Numbered from the stretch's first letter, positions 34,797 to 44,362 are shown. The stretch is DNA of 64,000 bases from Clostridium_S neuense (GCF_045310695.1 NZ_JBJIAA010000010.1:1-64000), one strand, 5' to 3'. Program-made: numbers and translations. Notes: generated by a model not told the origin, from the letters alone.

Positions 34797-36515
34797 CTAT
34801 TTTTCATATACATGATGAAGTAATTTATGAGCTAGCCCTTCACCTGGTTTTCCAAAGTAACTTTCATACATTTTTACTATAGCAGGGTTTTTGTGTGATT
34901 TTCTCTTTGGAAGATTTTTATCTTGATTGTACAATACAGAAGCTCTTAAAGTCCTGTAGTCTACAGCGGATCTAGTTTCAGCATTTACATGAGGTTGTCC
35001 ACCACCATTTACACATCCACCAGGGCAAGCCATAACCTCTATAAAGTGATATTGTTTTTCATCCATTTTACCAGATTTCATGAATTCAAAGAAGTTAGCA
35101 GCACCGTTTATAACAGCAACATTATAGTTATTTCCTGCAATTTCAACAGTTGCTTCTTTTATTCCTTCGAGGCCTCTTACTTGTGTGTATTCTACATTTT
35201 CAAGTTCTGCATTTTCAGCGAAATCTTTTGCAGTTCTAAGAGCTGCTTCCATAACTCCACCTGTTGCACCGAAGATTACACCAGCGCCAGAATACTCTCC
35301 CATTGCTGGATCGTGTTCGCTGTCTTCAAGCTCTGCAAATTTGATTTTTGCATCCTTGATCATTTTAGCAAGTTCTCTTGTAGTTAATACTGCATCTATT
35401 TGTCTCAAGCCGTTAACTTCCATTGCCTCTAAATCAGCTTCATATTTTTTGTCGTTACAAGGCATTATTGTAACTGTATATACATCCTCTGGATTGATTC
35501 CAGTTATAGATGGATAATAAGTTTTTGTTGCAGTACCAAATATCTGCTGTGGAGATTTTGCAGAGGATAAGTTTTTAAGTAAATCTGGATAGTAATTTTG
35601 AGCTAGTCTTACCCATGCAGGACAGCAGGATGTAAACATTGGGAAAGGACCATTATTTTTTACCCTTTGAAGAAGTTCTGTTGCTTCTTCCATAATAGTC
35701 ATATCAGCACCAAAGTTTATATCAAATATTTTATCAAAACCTAAAGTTCTTAAAGCTGTATAAAGCTTGCCAGTTACGTCTTTACCAAAGCCCATGTTGA
35801 ATAATTCACCCATAGCAGTTCTAACAGCAGGAGCCATAGCTACTACTACGTGTTTTTTAGGATCGGCTAAGGCTGCTTTTACCTTTTCAGTATGAGATTT
35901 TTCTTTTAAAGCAGCTACAGGACATGCAATAACACATTGTCCGCATAATAAGCAATTAGAATCGTCAAAGGATACATCATTTTCAGTTCCAACAACTCTT
36001 TGACCATCCTTTTTTATAAATTTAATTGATTCAGTTTGAGTGTATTTTTTACAAGCAGCAACACATCTTCCGCATAATACACATTTACTTCTATCTAAAA
36101 CGATAGCATTGCTTCTATCTTCGATATATGGAGTCTTGTCCTGAGGTAAAAATGGTTTATTAGCTCTAGCCTTTGTTTTTATAACTAATTTTAAGAATTC
36201 ACAGTTTTCTCTTCTTGGACAAGGACCGCATTTAAATTCATGTTTATCAAGAAGCATTGATACTCTCTTTTTGATTCTTTCATTTACTTCCTCAGTATTT
36301 GTATTTATGACCATACCATCTTTAACTTTTGCAACACAAGATGCTAAAATTTTTCCATCAACTTCTGCAAGACATACTCCACATTTTCCAAAGTTACCGC
36401 AATCTTTTAGGTAACATAAAGTAGGTATATCCACATTGTTTTCTCTTGCTACTTCAAGTACAGTAGTACCTTCGTTAGCTTGCACTTCTTTACCGTTCAA
36501 AACTAATGTAATCAT
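34797..36515 (-). CDS. hydA: [FeFe] hydrogenase, clostridial CpI type
   Basis: A 572-residue cytoplasmic enzyme that makes H2 from reduced ferredoxin. Domains in order: plant-type [2Fe-2S] domain (C34, C45, C48, C60), His-ligated [4Fe-4S] cluster (H92, C96, C99, C105), two-cluster ferredoxin domain (CVLCGRCVAAC near 145; CLLCGQCVIAC near 188), and the H-cluster domain. The last shows FTSCCPAW (C297 proton relay, C298 ligand), MPCNDKKYEA (C353) and MACPGGCVNGGG (C497, C501). All ligands are present. It differs from the recalled C. acetobutylicum HydA at scattered positions, which places the strain close to but outside that species. ATG at 36515 follows GGGAGGATAAAG. The maturation genes are not in this window. 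Confidence 0.97.
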   Translation of the reverse strand: MITLVLNGKEVQANEGTTVLEVARENNVDIPTLCYLKDCGNFGKCGVCLAEVDGKILASCVAKVKDGMVINTNTEEVNERIKKRVSMLLDKHEFKCGPCPRRENCEFLKLVIKTKARANKPFLPQDKTPYIEDRSNAIVLDRSKCVLCGRCVAACKKYTQTESIKFIKKDGQRVVGTENDVSFDDSNCLLCGQCVIACPVAALKEKSHTEKVKAALADPKKHVVVAMAPAVRTAMGELFNMGFGKDVTGKLYTALRTLGFDKIFDINFGADMTIMEEATELLQRVKNNGPFPMFTSCCPAWVRLAQNYYPDLLKNLSSAKSPQQIFGTATKTYYPSITGINPEDVYTVTIMPCNDKKYEADLEAMEVNGLRQIDAVLTTRELAKMIKDAKIKFAELEDSEHDPAMGEYSGAGVIFGATGGVMEAALRTAKDFAENAELENVEYTQVRGLEGIKEATVEIAGNNYNVAVINGAANFFEFMKSGKMDEKQYHFIEVMACPGGCVNGGGQPHVNAETRSAVDYRTLRASVLYNQDKNLPKRKSHKNPAIVKMYESYFGKPGEGLAHKLLHHVYEK

Positions 36516-36554
36516 CTTTATCCTCCCAAACTTAAGTTTAAAAAATCCACTTTA

Positions 36555-36581
36555 ATTATAACATATCAAAATGCTTGTTAA
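36555..36581 (-). promoter_or_regulatory. possible hydA promoter
   Basis: On the minus strand TTAACA and TATAAT are 15 bases apart, about 40 bases before the hydA start. The spacing is shorter than ideal, so this is only a candidate. Confidence 0.4.
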
Positions 36582-36719
36582 AATATTATCTATCAAAATT
36601 AGAAAATATTTTTCAAACAGGTTTGGAAGTATTTCTTTATCATGTTAAATGATGAATTTATCTAAGAAAGTAATTAATTATGGGTTTTTTTTAGTTTGTT
36701 AAAATAATAGCAAAGATAA

Positions 36720-37604
36720 CTATTTACTTCCTATTTTTTCACCCATTAGAATTTTGGTTTCATATCCTAATTCTGTTTGATTAACTATATCTTCATCTAT
36801 TTTTGCGACATTTTTTTCTAAAAATATAACAACTGTAGAACCGCCAAATTTAAAGTATCCTTTTTCATCACCTTTTTTTATTCTAGAACCTGGAGTATAC
36901 GTTTGAAGTATGCTTCCAACACAAGTTGCACCAACCTCTACGTATAATATGTCCTTAAAGTTCTCAGAATGAAATACACTCCACTCTCGTTTATTTTCAC
37001 AAAATAATTTTGGTATTCTTTTTAAGGCAACTGGGTTTACGGAATAGTATGAACCATTAATCTTGTTACTTTTTTCGCAAACTCCATTGTCGATAAAATG
37101 AAATCTATGATAATCTGTGGGACAGAGTCTAAATATAAGGCAAGTTCCCCCTACATATTTTGAAGCTGTGTTTTTATCATTTATAAGCTCAAATAGGCTG
37201 TAATTTACTCCCTTTATCTGCATTATGTTATTTAAATCTATATTTTCATAAGCAAACATTCTACCATCAGCAGGAGAAATTAATATATTTTTTTCATCAG
37301 AAAATGGTCTTGCATTGGTTTTAAGCTTTCTTGTAAAAAAATCATTGAAAGAGCTAAATTCATCTTGAGTTTTTTCAACTAAAGACATATCAATATTAAG
37401 ATCTTTTATAAATGCATCAATTTTTGACTTACTCATTTTTGTATCGCAGTATAAGCCGTACAATTTTGAAAAGGCTTTTTTCTTTACAAACAATTCAAGC
37501 AGATTCATTCCCACCCTTGATGAATAAATCCAATTTAAGTATTTTTCACCTGCTACTAATTCTATTTCATATTCTTTTAACTTACGATTATAAAATTTTA
37601 TCAT
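36720..37604 (-). CDS. psd: phosphatidylserine decarboxylase
   Basis: A 294-residue membrane-associated enzyme that makes phosphatidylethanolamine. SPADGRMFAYENI and CPTDYHRFHFIDNG carry the conserved Asp and His of the self-cleavage machinery. The processing site is FGGST, with S256 becoming the pyruvoyl group of the alpha chain (39 residues), in place of the more common LGST. It is of normal length for the short bacterial form. No phosphatidylserine synthase gene is adjacent. It is transcribed in the same direction as hydA but separated from it by 200 bases. Confidence 0.9.
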   Translation of the reverse strand: MIKFYNRKLKEYEIELVAGEKYLNWIYSSRVGMNLLELFVKKKAFSKLYGLYCDTKMSKSKIDAFIKDLNIDMSLVEKTQDEFSSFNDFFTRKLKTNARPFSDEKNILISPADGRMFAYENIDLNNIMQIKGVNYSLFELINDKNTASKYVGGTCLIFRLCPTDYHRFHFIDNGVCEKSNKINGSYYSVNPVALKRIPKLFCENKREWSVFHSENFKDILYVEVGATCVGSILQTYTPGSRIKKGDEKGYFKFGGSTVVIFLEKNVAKIDEDIVNQTELGYETKILMGEKIGSK

Positions 37605-37715
37605 TTTTAAACCTCATTATTATAAAATAAATTTTCTTCTAAATTATAGTATTATAGAGCTAGGGAATCAACCGCTAATTTATGTATAGTATATTAAAAA
37701 TTTTGCTAAAATATA

Positions 37716-37776
37716 TTGAGTTTTGGCAAAGCATAAGAGTATAATATAAATTAATGTATTGTACTGACTGGTCATT
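37716..37776 (+). promoter_or_regulatory. promoter and operator of the second TetR gene
   Basis: TTGAGT (37716-37721) and TATAAT (37740-37745) are spaced 18 bases, followed by the palindrome ACTGACTGGTCATT (37763-37776). The same palindrome occurs at the promoter of the yhgE-like gene at 38491. Confidence 0.7.
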
Positions 37777-37821
37777 AAATTGTTATTATAAAGTTTGGTA
37801 ACAAGAATGTGGAGTGATTAT

Positions 37822-38394
37822 ATGAATAAAACTAAAAGATCCATATTTGAGTCTGCTTTAAAGATATTTTCTAACAGTGGATATAGCGAAGCAACTATGG
37901 ATGATATAGCAATTAATGCCGGAGTTGCAAAGGGAACTCTTTATTATCATTTCAAAAGCAAAGAGGAAATATTCAAATATGTAATTTCGGAAGGTATGAA
38001 TGTTATAACAGAAGAAATGGAAGAAGCAACAAAGCATATTACTGATCCTATACAAAAAATTATTGCAGTTTGCAAGGTTCAGTTTGGGTTAGTATATAGA
38101 AATAAAGATTTTTTTAAAGTTGTAATGAGCCAACTTTGGGGGCAGGAATCAAGGCAATTTGAGTTAAGAGAGGTAGTAAGAGTTTATATTGGAGAAATAG
38201 AAAGATTTCTTAAAGAGGCTATGGATGCAGGGGCATTAAAAAAAGGAGAAACTGAATTTATGGCATATACTTTGTTTGGAACAATATGCTCTGGAGCAGT
38301 TTATGAGCTCATAAATGATAACCAAAAGAAAATTGATGACTTAGTGGAAAGTATAACAAGCTATATTTTAAAAGGAATAGAAACAGACAAATAA
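37822..38394 (+). CDS. TetR-family regulator of the YhgE/Pip-like gene
   Basis: A 190-residue protein with the TetR DNA-binding region at 5-55 (FESALKIFSNSGYSEATMDDIAIN, then GVAKGTLYYHFKSKEEIF). ATG at 37822 with GGAGTG six bases upstream is preferred to an in-frame ATG 27 bases earlier. The TGAC-YR-GTCA palindrome lies just upstream of this gene and again over the start of the next gene, so it should repress both. The ligand is unknown. Confidence 0.87.
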   Translation: MNKTKRSIFESALKIFSNSGYSEATMDDIAINAGVAKGTLYYHFKSKEEIFKYVISEGMNVITEEMEEATKHITDPIQKIIAVCKVQFGLVYRNKDFFKVVMSQLWGQESRQFELREVVRVYIGEIERFLKEAMDAGALKKGETEFMAYTLFGTICSGAVYELINDNQKKIDDLVESITSYILKGIETDK

Positions 38395-38410
38395 TAAAGC
38401 ATATTCTTTA

Positions 38411-38440
38411 GAATCGGTAATTGCGCCGGTTCTTTTTTAT
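38411..38440 (+). terminator. terminator after the TetR gene
   Basis: GAATCGG and CCGGTTC form a hairpin, followed by TTTTTTATTTTT. Confidence 0.85.
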
Positions 38441-38459
38441 TTTTGCAATTAACAGACTA

Positions 38460-38506
38460 TTGACAATCTTTGCAAAAAGATGTATAAATAAACTGACCAG
38501 TCAGTT
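38460..38506 (+). promoter_or_regulatory. promoter and TetR operator of the YhgE/Pip-like gene
   Basis: TTGACA (38460-38465) and TATAAA (38483-38488), spaced 17 bases, are followed directly by AACTGACCAGTCAGTT (38491-38506). This is a 7+2+7 palindrome over the expected transcription start. Confidence 0.8.
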
Positions 38507-38529
38507 CATACACAAATGGGGGTGATTTG

Positions 38530-41500
38530 ATGGATTTCCTTAGGATTGCATGGCGGGATATTAAGAGTATCTTAAAAAACAGATTTATAAGGGTGTCTGT
38601 AATAGCCATTATAATTGTACCTTTATTATACAGTTTGCTTTATCTTGCAGCGTTTTGGGACCCTTATAGTAAGCTGAAGAGTGTTCCCGTTGCAGTTGTT
38701 AATCTGGATGAGGGTGCTACTAAAGATGGGAAAGCTGTTAATTATGGTGAGGATGTTGTTAAAAAATTAAAGAATAACAATGAACTAGGCTGGAAAATTA
38801 CTAACTATAAGGATGCTGATTCGGGGACTAAAGGTGAAAAATATTATGCGGAATTTATTATTCCTCAGAATTTTTCAGAAAAAGTTGTAAGTGCAAAGGA
38901 TAAAAAACCGGAACAAGCAAAGATCTTGTATAGAGATAATGAAAAAAGAAACTTCATAATGTCTCAAGTTAATTCAAAAGCTGAAATGACTTTAAAAGAT
39001 GAAATTGCGAGGACAATAACCAGCGAGTACACTAAAGTTACTTTTGACAATTTGTATGATGTTAAAGATGGGTTTAAAACGGCAGCTGATGGAAGTAAGA
39101 AAATAAAGGATGGACTTTCAGATGCTAAAAATGGAAGTGGAGCACTAAAGGATGGCATAGGTCAGATTAAAGATAAAATGCCACAAATTCAAAGCGGAAC
39201 CCAGCAGCTTTATGATGGAGCAAACCAGCTTGTTAACGGAATTAATACAGATGCTGTTGATCAAAATGGAAAGCCACAGGGACTTAAAAATGGTGCCCAG
39301 CAATTGAACAATGGACTTTATACAGCGGCTTTTGGAGTTTCATCAGCACAAGGTCAAATTTCACAGGCGGTAAATGCTTTAAATGGACAGAAAAGTCTTG
39401 CAGCTTTAATTAATATTAATAATGCAAGAGCACTTCGAAACATTATGGGTGATGCAGGCTCACTTTCCCAGGTGGATTTAAGTGGTGTAACTGGGGTTTT
39501 GCCTTATATGAATTCAAAGAATATGGCTTCAATTAATAAAACAATAGCAGACTTTAATTCTGTTAATTTAAATTCAATATTATCAATGCCTCAGCTTGCT
39601 CAATTAATGTCACCACAAAATATTAACAATATAAATAACTTATTAAATAGTACGGAGGCTTTAAGTCAAATTGATACTAGTAAGCTTATGCCTATTGTGG
39701 AACTTATGGGGAGTTCGCAGCAATTAAATGACTTATTAAAACAAGCCACTGCATTGGGCAGTATGGATATGACTCCTATAAATTCAATAAAGCCTTTATT
39801 AAATACAAATAATGCACAAGTATTGAGTACTTTACTTCAAGGCTCTAAAGATAATTTAGGAGGACAAAACGGACAAGATAAGATTAATTTTATAAAAGGA
39901 CAGGAACTTGCAGCTGCATCATTTATTAAGGCAGCTAGTACTTTAAATGATTCCTATAATAAAATTAATAATACTCAGTTACCAGCAGAACAAAAGCTTG
40001 AAGCCCAAAAACAGCTTTTAGATCAGTATAATAATCTTGTAACACACACAGCACAATCCATGAACAGCTCAAAAGATTACATGGCTTCAATGGAAAGTTT
40101 ACTTGAAAATATGAAAAATTTAATAGATAGCAATAGTTCAGTTATAAATGGAGCTCAAACTGCACTTAAACCAGATAACATAAACTCAGTTAATAATATG
40201 ATAACGAGTTTAGGAGAAGCACAGGCAAAGATTAATTCTCCAGAGACAAAGCAGACGATACAAGCAGTTCAAAATGCTATGTCGCCTTCTAATATAGCCT
40301 ATATTCAGCAGCTTGTTTCTCAATTTAGTAATATAAAGACTGAACTTGATCAAAATAAAGATAACCTTGCAGCAGTGCAAAGCCTTTTGACAGCAGTTAA
40401 GTCTAACGGAGGAGTTCAGGAATCCTTAGGCAAAATAGCTGCACTGCAAAGTGACATGAAGGAAGCACAGCCAATATTAAATACATTTAACACTATGATG
40501 AATGATCCAAAGCTTAAGGCTGAGCTTGCAAATGCACCACAACTTTTAAATCAAGTTACAAAGGTTCAAAAAGAACTTAAAGATAACCAAAAATTACTTG
40601 AAGTTGCACAGGATGAATTAAACGATGGAAATATTAAAATGGCAAATAATCTTATAGCTCAAATTCCAAACATGACAGGAAAGTTTAATGAGCTTGCATC
40701 AGGAATTAATCAGCTAAGTGATGGATCTAGTGATTTACTTACTGGTATAAATACATTATCAAATGGTTCATTTAAACTTAGGGATGGTATAGGAACATTA
40801 AACAGTGGAATGCCTACTCTAAATGATGGAGTTAATAAACTGTATAATGGTTCGAGTGACCTTAATGATGGAATTGGAAAACTATATAACGGTTCAGATG
40901 AGCTAGCTTCAAAATTACAGGATGGTTCAGATAAGATAAGCAAGAATCTTGTGAATACAAGCAGTGACATGGCTAAATTTGTATCAGAACCACTTGCAAT
41001 GAAGAATGAACCAATTGGAGCAGTTAATAATTACGGAACAGGTTTTACACCTTACTTTATACCTCTCTCCTTATGGGTAGGCGCTATAATGATGTTCTTT
41101 GTAATAACAGATAAGGTTGATGATGATATAAATGCAAGTCCAGCAGCCGTTGTGGCAGGCAAGTTCATATCCTATGGTTATATAGGTATAATACAGGCAA
41201 TTTTAGCTAGTGCAGTAGTATTAACACTTGGACTTAAACCGAAAAGCTTAATTTTGTACTTTTTATTTAATATATTTATGTCCTACGTGTTCATAGCGAT
41301 AATCCAGTGTTTGGTATTTTTGCTTGGAATGGCAGGAAGGCTTCTTTCTATAGCAATTTTAATATTGCAGCTTACTTCTTGCGCAGGTACTTTCCCATTA
41401 GAGGTTGTACCAAAATTCTTCAAGGTTATAAATCCATTCATGCCATTTACGTACTGTGTATCAGCAATTAGGGAAATTATTGCAGGAGTAAATTATGCTA

Positions 41501-41634
41501 CTTTGACTAAGGATGTTTGTATATTAGCTGCTACTATGTTTGTATTCCTTGCAATATCGATGGCACTTAAAGGACACGCAGATAAGGTTAAAGAAATAAT
41601 AAAAGAAAAGAAAGACGAAAGTTTATCACAGTAA
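38530..41634 (+). CDS. YhgE/Pip family membrane protein (phage-infection-protein type)
   Basis: A 1034-residue protein. One membrane helix at about 23-42 (VIAIIIVPLLYSLLYLAAF) is followed by an extracytoplasmic region of about 780 residues. It is rich in Gln/Asn, with LxDG-type repeats at both ends of the loop (such as IKDGLSDAKNGSGALKDG and INQLSDGSSDLLTGINTLSNG). Five or six C-terminal helices (about 845-1015) are of ABC-2 permease character. The plan is that of YhgE/Pip proteins, some of which serve as phage receptors or as parts of secretion systems such as type VII secretion. ATG at 38530 behind GGGGGTGATT is favoured over TTG at 38527. Confidence 0.87.
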   Translation: MDFLRIAWRDIKSILKNRFIRVSVIAIIIVPLLYSLLYLAAFWDPYSKLKSVPVAVVNLDEGATKDGKAVNYGEDVVKKLKNNNELGWKITNYKDADSGTKGEKYYAEFIIPQNFSEKVVSAKDKKPEQAKILYRDNEKRNFIMSQVNSKAEMTLKDEIARTITSEYTKVTFDNLYDVKDGFKTAADGSKKIKDGLSDAKNGSGALKDGIGQIKDKMPQIQSGTQQLYDGANQLVNGINTDAVDQNGKPQGLKNGAQQLNNGLYTAAFGVSSAQGQISQAVNALNGQKSLAALININNARALRNIMGDAGSLSQVDLSGVTGVLPYMNSKNMASINKTIADFNSVNLNSILSMPQLAQLMSPQNINNINNLLNSTEALSQIDTSKLMPIVELMGSSQQLNDLLKQATALGSMDMTPINSIKPLLNTNNAQVLSTLLQGSKDNLGGQNGQDKINFIKGQELAAASFIKAASTLNDSYNKINNTQLPAEQKLEAQKQLLDQYNNLVTHTAQSMNSSKDYMASMESLLENMKNLIDSNSSVINGAQTALKPDNINSVNNMITSLGEAQAKINSPETKQTIQAVQNAMSPSNIAYIQQLVSQFSNIKTELDQNKDNLAAVQSLLTAVKSNGGVQESLGKIAALQSDMKEAQPILNTFNTMMNDPKLKAELANAPQLLNQVTKVQKELKDNQKLLEVAQDELNDGNIKMANNLIAQIPNMTGKFNELASGINQLSDGSSDLLTGINTLSNGSFKLRDGIGTLNSGMPTLNDGVNKLYNGSSDLNDGIGKLYNGSDELASKLQDGSDKISKNLVNTSSDMAKFVSEPLAMKNEPIGAVNNYGTGFTPYFIPLSLWVGAIMMFFVITDKVDDDINASPAAVVAGKFISYGYIGIIQAILASAVVLTLGLKPKSLILYFLFNIFMSYVFIAIIQCLVFLLGMAGRLLSIAILILQLTSCAGTFPLEVVPKFFKVINPFMPFTYCVSAIREIIAGVNYATLTKDVCILAATMFVFLAISMALKGHADKVKEIIKEKKDESLSQ

Positions 41635-41675
41635 CAATACTCAAGAAATATTAAATAAAATTAATAAATCCAAGA

Positions 41676-41759
41676 AAAAAATATCCAAAATCCTAAGAAG
41701 TTTCAATAACTCACTAGCGTTTAGACGGATTGAAACATTTAAGGATTTTGGATATTTTT
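41676..41759. terminator. long hairpin behind the YhgE/Pip-like gene
   Basis: AAAAATATCCAAAATCCT (41676-41693) and its exact complement (41742-41759) form an 18-bp stem, with an inner GTTTCAAT/ATTGAAAC stem. It ends in TTTTT and can act as a terminator, although its length and two-level design are unusual. Confidence 0.7.
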
Positions 41760-41914
41760 CGCTGCTATGCTTCGGAAAATCTTAAACTTAGTGCTTGCGC
41801 ATGGCTTAAAATATAATATTCAGTGCAGTTGATATTAATAAGTTCTAAGATTCACCTGAGAGAAACGAAAGGTAAATCCACATTGATTGTCCTCTGACCA
41901 TACTGTTTATCTAT
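41758..41914. repeat. partial copy of the MITE-like repeat
   Basis: This stretch matches the core and right end of the element at 61789-62114: CGCTATGCTTCG-like, GCTTAAAATATA, TTCTAAGATT(T/C)ACCTGAGAGAA and CGAAAGGTAAATCCACATT, ending in CTGTTTATCTAT. The left terminal repeat is missing. Its outer end overlaps the stop codon of the UbiB-like gene. Confidence 0.7.
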
Positions 41915-43509
41915 AGTTTTTTGGAGCGTATAATTGAAATTAAAAGCCAAAAACCAAGGATGGCAGCTATTCCATAACCAGTTATACCTATTATCGACAT
42001 TCCGTACATTTTAGGACCGATGTTTGAATGAAGTATTAAAGAAGAACTTATTATCATTGAAGAAATTATAAGTGCTAAAACAACTCTGTTTACCATTTTA
42101 TTTATTTCACTTATAGGTTCATCAATATTTTTTATATTAAATTGAATTTTCGCTCTTCCGCGCATAAGTCCATTGCTTAACTCTATAATTTTAGAGGGAA
42201 GCTTTGAGGAATTTTTTAAAAATAAATACGAGTTTAAAAGAGCCTCATTAACATTAAAATTTTTAAGAATTGAATCGTTATTTTGGGATTTAACAAAGGG
42301 AATTGCCACATCTAATATAGAAATATCCGGTGAAATTTTTGCAATTACTCCCTCTAATATAACGCAGCTTCTAACAAGGATTATTAAATCTTTAGGAAGA
42401 CTTATGTTGTTTCTCTTAGCACAATCGAATACCTCTTGAAGAAATTGTGATATTTTTATATTTTCTAATGATGCAGAGAGATAACTAGAAAATATATAAT
42501 CTATATCCTCGTAAAGCTGATTTCTATCTACGTATCCATGACGTATTCCCACAGCCATAATAACTGAAATGATTTTATCTATATCATAGTAAGCAACAGA
42601 TAAAATCATATCGTTTAAGGCGTTTTTTAAATTCTTCGATAGATTTCCCATAAGACCAAAGTCTATAAAGCATATTTGTTTATCTCTAAGTAATATATTT
42701 CCAGGGTGAGGATCTCCATGAAAAAATCCATCTTGAAAAACCTGTTTAAAGTATGTAAGTGCTAGTTTTTTTCCTAAATCGTTTAGGTCATAATTTTCTG
42801 CGGCCAACTTTTTTATATTATCAATTTTGAAGCCATCTATTTTCTCCATGGTTAAAATATGTTTTGTACTTAACTCTTTAAATATGTACGGGCAGGTTAC
42901 ATAAGATACATCCTTGTTAAGCTCTTTAAAATGCTCTATATTTTTAGCTTCTGTATTAAAGTCCAGTTCCATTTTTGTGGACATTGAAATTTCATCCAAG
43001 GCTTCTGTAGGATTTATTATAAAGTCCGTAAATCTGGCCTTTGTAAGACTAGCTAATTTATATAATATGGATAAATCCAATTTCATTTTCTCTTCTATAT
43101 TTGGACGTTGAATTTTAACTATAACTTTTGTTCCATCCTTTAATATAGCCTCATGAACTTGAGCAATGGAAGCACAGGCAAGAGGTTTTTTATTGAACTT
43201 TTCAAAGGTTTCTTCAACAGTTTTGTGAAATTCACTGTTAAAAATGGTTTCTATGGTATCATAGCTTTCGGCTGGAACATCATCTTGAAGCTTAGATAGC
43301 TCTTTTATGTATGCATCAGATATAATATCAGGACGAGTACTTAGAATTTGCCCTATCTTTATGAAGGTAGGCCCTAATTCTTCAAAAGCCCTTCTTAAAT
43401 TTTGGGGAAATCTCTTTGCTCTATTTTTCTTAGAATCCACAAGATAGCCAAATCCATAATATGCAAGAACCTTTACTATCTCTCTGAATCTTTGTACAGA
43501 TTTTTTCAT
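41911..43509 (-). CDS. ABC1/UbiB-family atypical kinase
   Basis: A 532-residue protein. The N-terminal FEELGPTFIKIGQILSTRPDII contains the family KxGQ motif. The kinase-like core has the alanine-rich ACASIAQVHEA replacing the Gly loop, an invariant lysine in KVIVKIQRP, and catalytic HGDPHPGNILL with the metal-binding DFGLMG. Two C-terminal helices (about 475-530) anchor it in the membrane. UbiB proteins support quinone synthesis elsewhere, but this anaerobe probably lacks ubiquinone, so the role is unclear. A phasin-like gene lies directly upstream, a pairing common in Clostridia. The stop codon is inside the end of a repeat element. Confidence 0.85.
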   Translation of the reverse strand: MKKSVQRFREIVKVLAYYGFGYLVDSKKNRAKRFPQNLRRAFEELGPTFIKIGQILSTRPDIISDAYIKELSKLQDDVPAESYDTIETIFNSEFHKTVEETFEKFNKKPLACASIAQVHEAILKDGTKVIVKIQRPNIEEKMKLDLSILYKLASLTKARFTDFIINPTEALDEISMSTKMELDFNTEAKNIEHFKELNKDVSYVTCPYIFKELSTKHILTMEKIDGFKIDNIKKLAAENYDLNDLGKKLALTYFKQVFQDGFFHGDPHPGNILLRDKQICFIDFGLMGNLSKNLKNALNDMILSVAYYDIDKIISVIMAVGIRHGYVDRNQLYEDIDYIFSSYLSASLENIKISQFLQEVFDCAKRNNISLPKDLIILVRSCVILEGVIAKISPDISILDVAIPFVKSQNNDSILKNFNVNEALLNSYLFLKNSSKLPSKIIELSNGLMRGRAKIQFNIKNIDEPISEINKMVNRVVLALIISSMIISSSLILHSNIGPKMYGMSIIGITGYGIAAILGFWLLISIIRSKKL

Positions 43510-43556
43510 AACGGTGACCTCACTTTTTAGCTGGAGTTTACAAAAAATGTTTATAT

Positions 43557-43590
43557 AAAAGCCCTAACAAAAAAGTTGGGGCTTTTACAT
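43557..43590 (-). terminator. hairpin between phasin-like and UbiB-like genes
   Basis: AAAAGCCCTAAC and GTTGGGGCTTTT pair around AAAAAA. On the minus strand it is a terminator-like hairpin ahead of the UbiB-like gene. A longer imperfect hairpin (GATTTCA..GCATC / GATGC..GAAATC) lies at 43602-43653. Confidence 0.6.
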
Positions 43591-43675
43591 TTATTAAGGC
43601 GATTTCATCAAAAATGCATCTAAGCTTCAGAGGACTTGATGCTTTTGAAATCTTATTTATAGTATATTTTATAAG

Positions 43676-43993
43676 TTACTGATTTAATTTTTCTTCTAGT
43701 TTGCTTATTCTTTCTTTTAATTCAGATAAATCTTCTTTAGTAGCAAAATTAATTTCCTTTAAAACAGCTGTTAAATCCTCTTTAGTTAAAGGTTTAACTT
43801 TGCTTACTTTGTCGCCTACTGCACTGCTTTTTTCTTTTAAGTTCTTTTTAAGTTCTTGAGACAATTCTTTGCCTTCATCAATAGTGATTTTTCCTTTTTC
43901 AACGAGGTCATCAACTACCTTTGAAGCCTTTTCATAAGTATAAGCGGCAGAACCCAATCCCGCAAGAACAACTTTTTTTAGTTCATCTACCAT
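43676..43993 (-). CDS. phasin-like small helical protein
   Basis: A 105-residue protein made of amphipathic helices: VDELKKVVLAGLGSAAYTYEKA, then VDDLVEKGKITIDEGKELSQEL, and a C-terminal coiled coil (LSELKERISKLEEKLNQ). This is the pattern of the PhaP/PhaR-like phasin family proteins that precede UbiB-like genes in Firmicutes. ATG at 43993 is chosen because the Shine-Dalgarno AAGGGG touches the alternative ATG at 44002 but lies nine bases from this one. It probably binds a membrane or granule surface or the kinase itself. Confidence 0.7.
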   Translation of the reverse strand: MVDELKKVVLAGLGSAAYTYEKASKVVDDLVEKGKITIDEGKELSQELKKNLKEKSSAVGDKVSKVKPLTKEDLTAVLKEINFATKEDLSELKERISKLEEKLNQ

Positions 43994-44179
43994 CAAATCC
44001 ATCCCCTTTATATAATTTCCAATCTATAACCTAATAATATCAGAACAAACTGCCTTTGTAAATTGAAATGGACGTTATTTGAGGGAATTATCAAAATATT
44101 AATAATTTTATATTTACCATAGGTTTAAAAGATTATGTTATCTTATAGAATATTGATAACTTATTTATTAGAAGATGTA

Positions 44180-44208
44180 TTGACATATCTGAGGTTTAGT
44201 AATAAAAT
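44180..44208 (+). promoter_or_regulatory. promoter of tRNA-Arg (CCT)
   Basis: TTGACA (44180-44185) and TAAAAT (44203-44208) are 17 bases apart, about 30 bases before the tRNA. Confidence 0.75.
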
Positions 44209-44239
44209 ATTATCTTGTGATAGTAAAATAAAAATTTAT

Positions 44240-44316
44240 GCACTCGTAGCTCAGTAGGATAGAGCAGCGGTTTCCTAAACCGCGTGCCGGAGGTTCGAAT
44301 CCCCTCGGGTGCACCA
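44240..44316 (+). tRNA. tRNA-Arg (CCT)
   Basis: A 77-base tRNA with acceptor GCACTCG/CGGGTGC, anticodon stem GCGGT/ACCGC with loop TTCCTAA (anticodon CCT), and encoded CCA. It has its own promoter and terminator. Confidence 0.94.
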
Positions 44317-44323
44317 AGCATAA

Positions 44324-44362
44324 ACCTTGTGATATTAACGTATTGCAAGGTTTTTTATTTTT
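44324..44362 (+). terminator. terminator after tRNA-Arg (CCT)
   Basis: ACCTTG and CAAGGT form a stem, followed by TTTTTTATTTTTTG. Confidence 0.8.

Noticed and set aside
35185..35517. 110-codon frame on the plus strand inside hydA
   Set aside because: It is an antisense shadow of the highly conserved hydrogenase gene, without ribosome site or domain.
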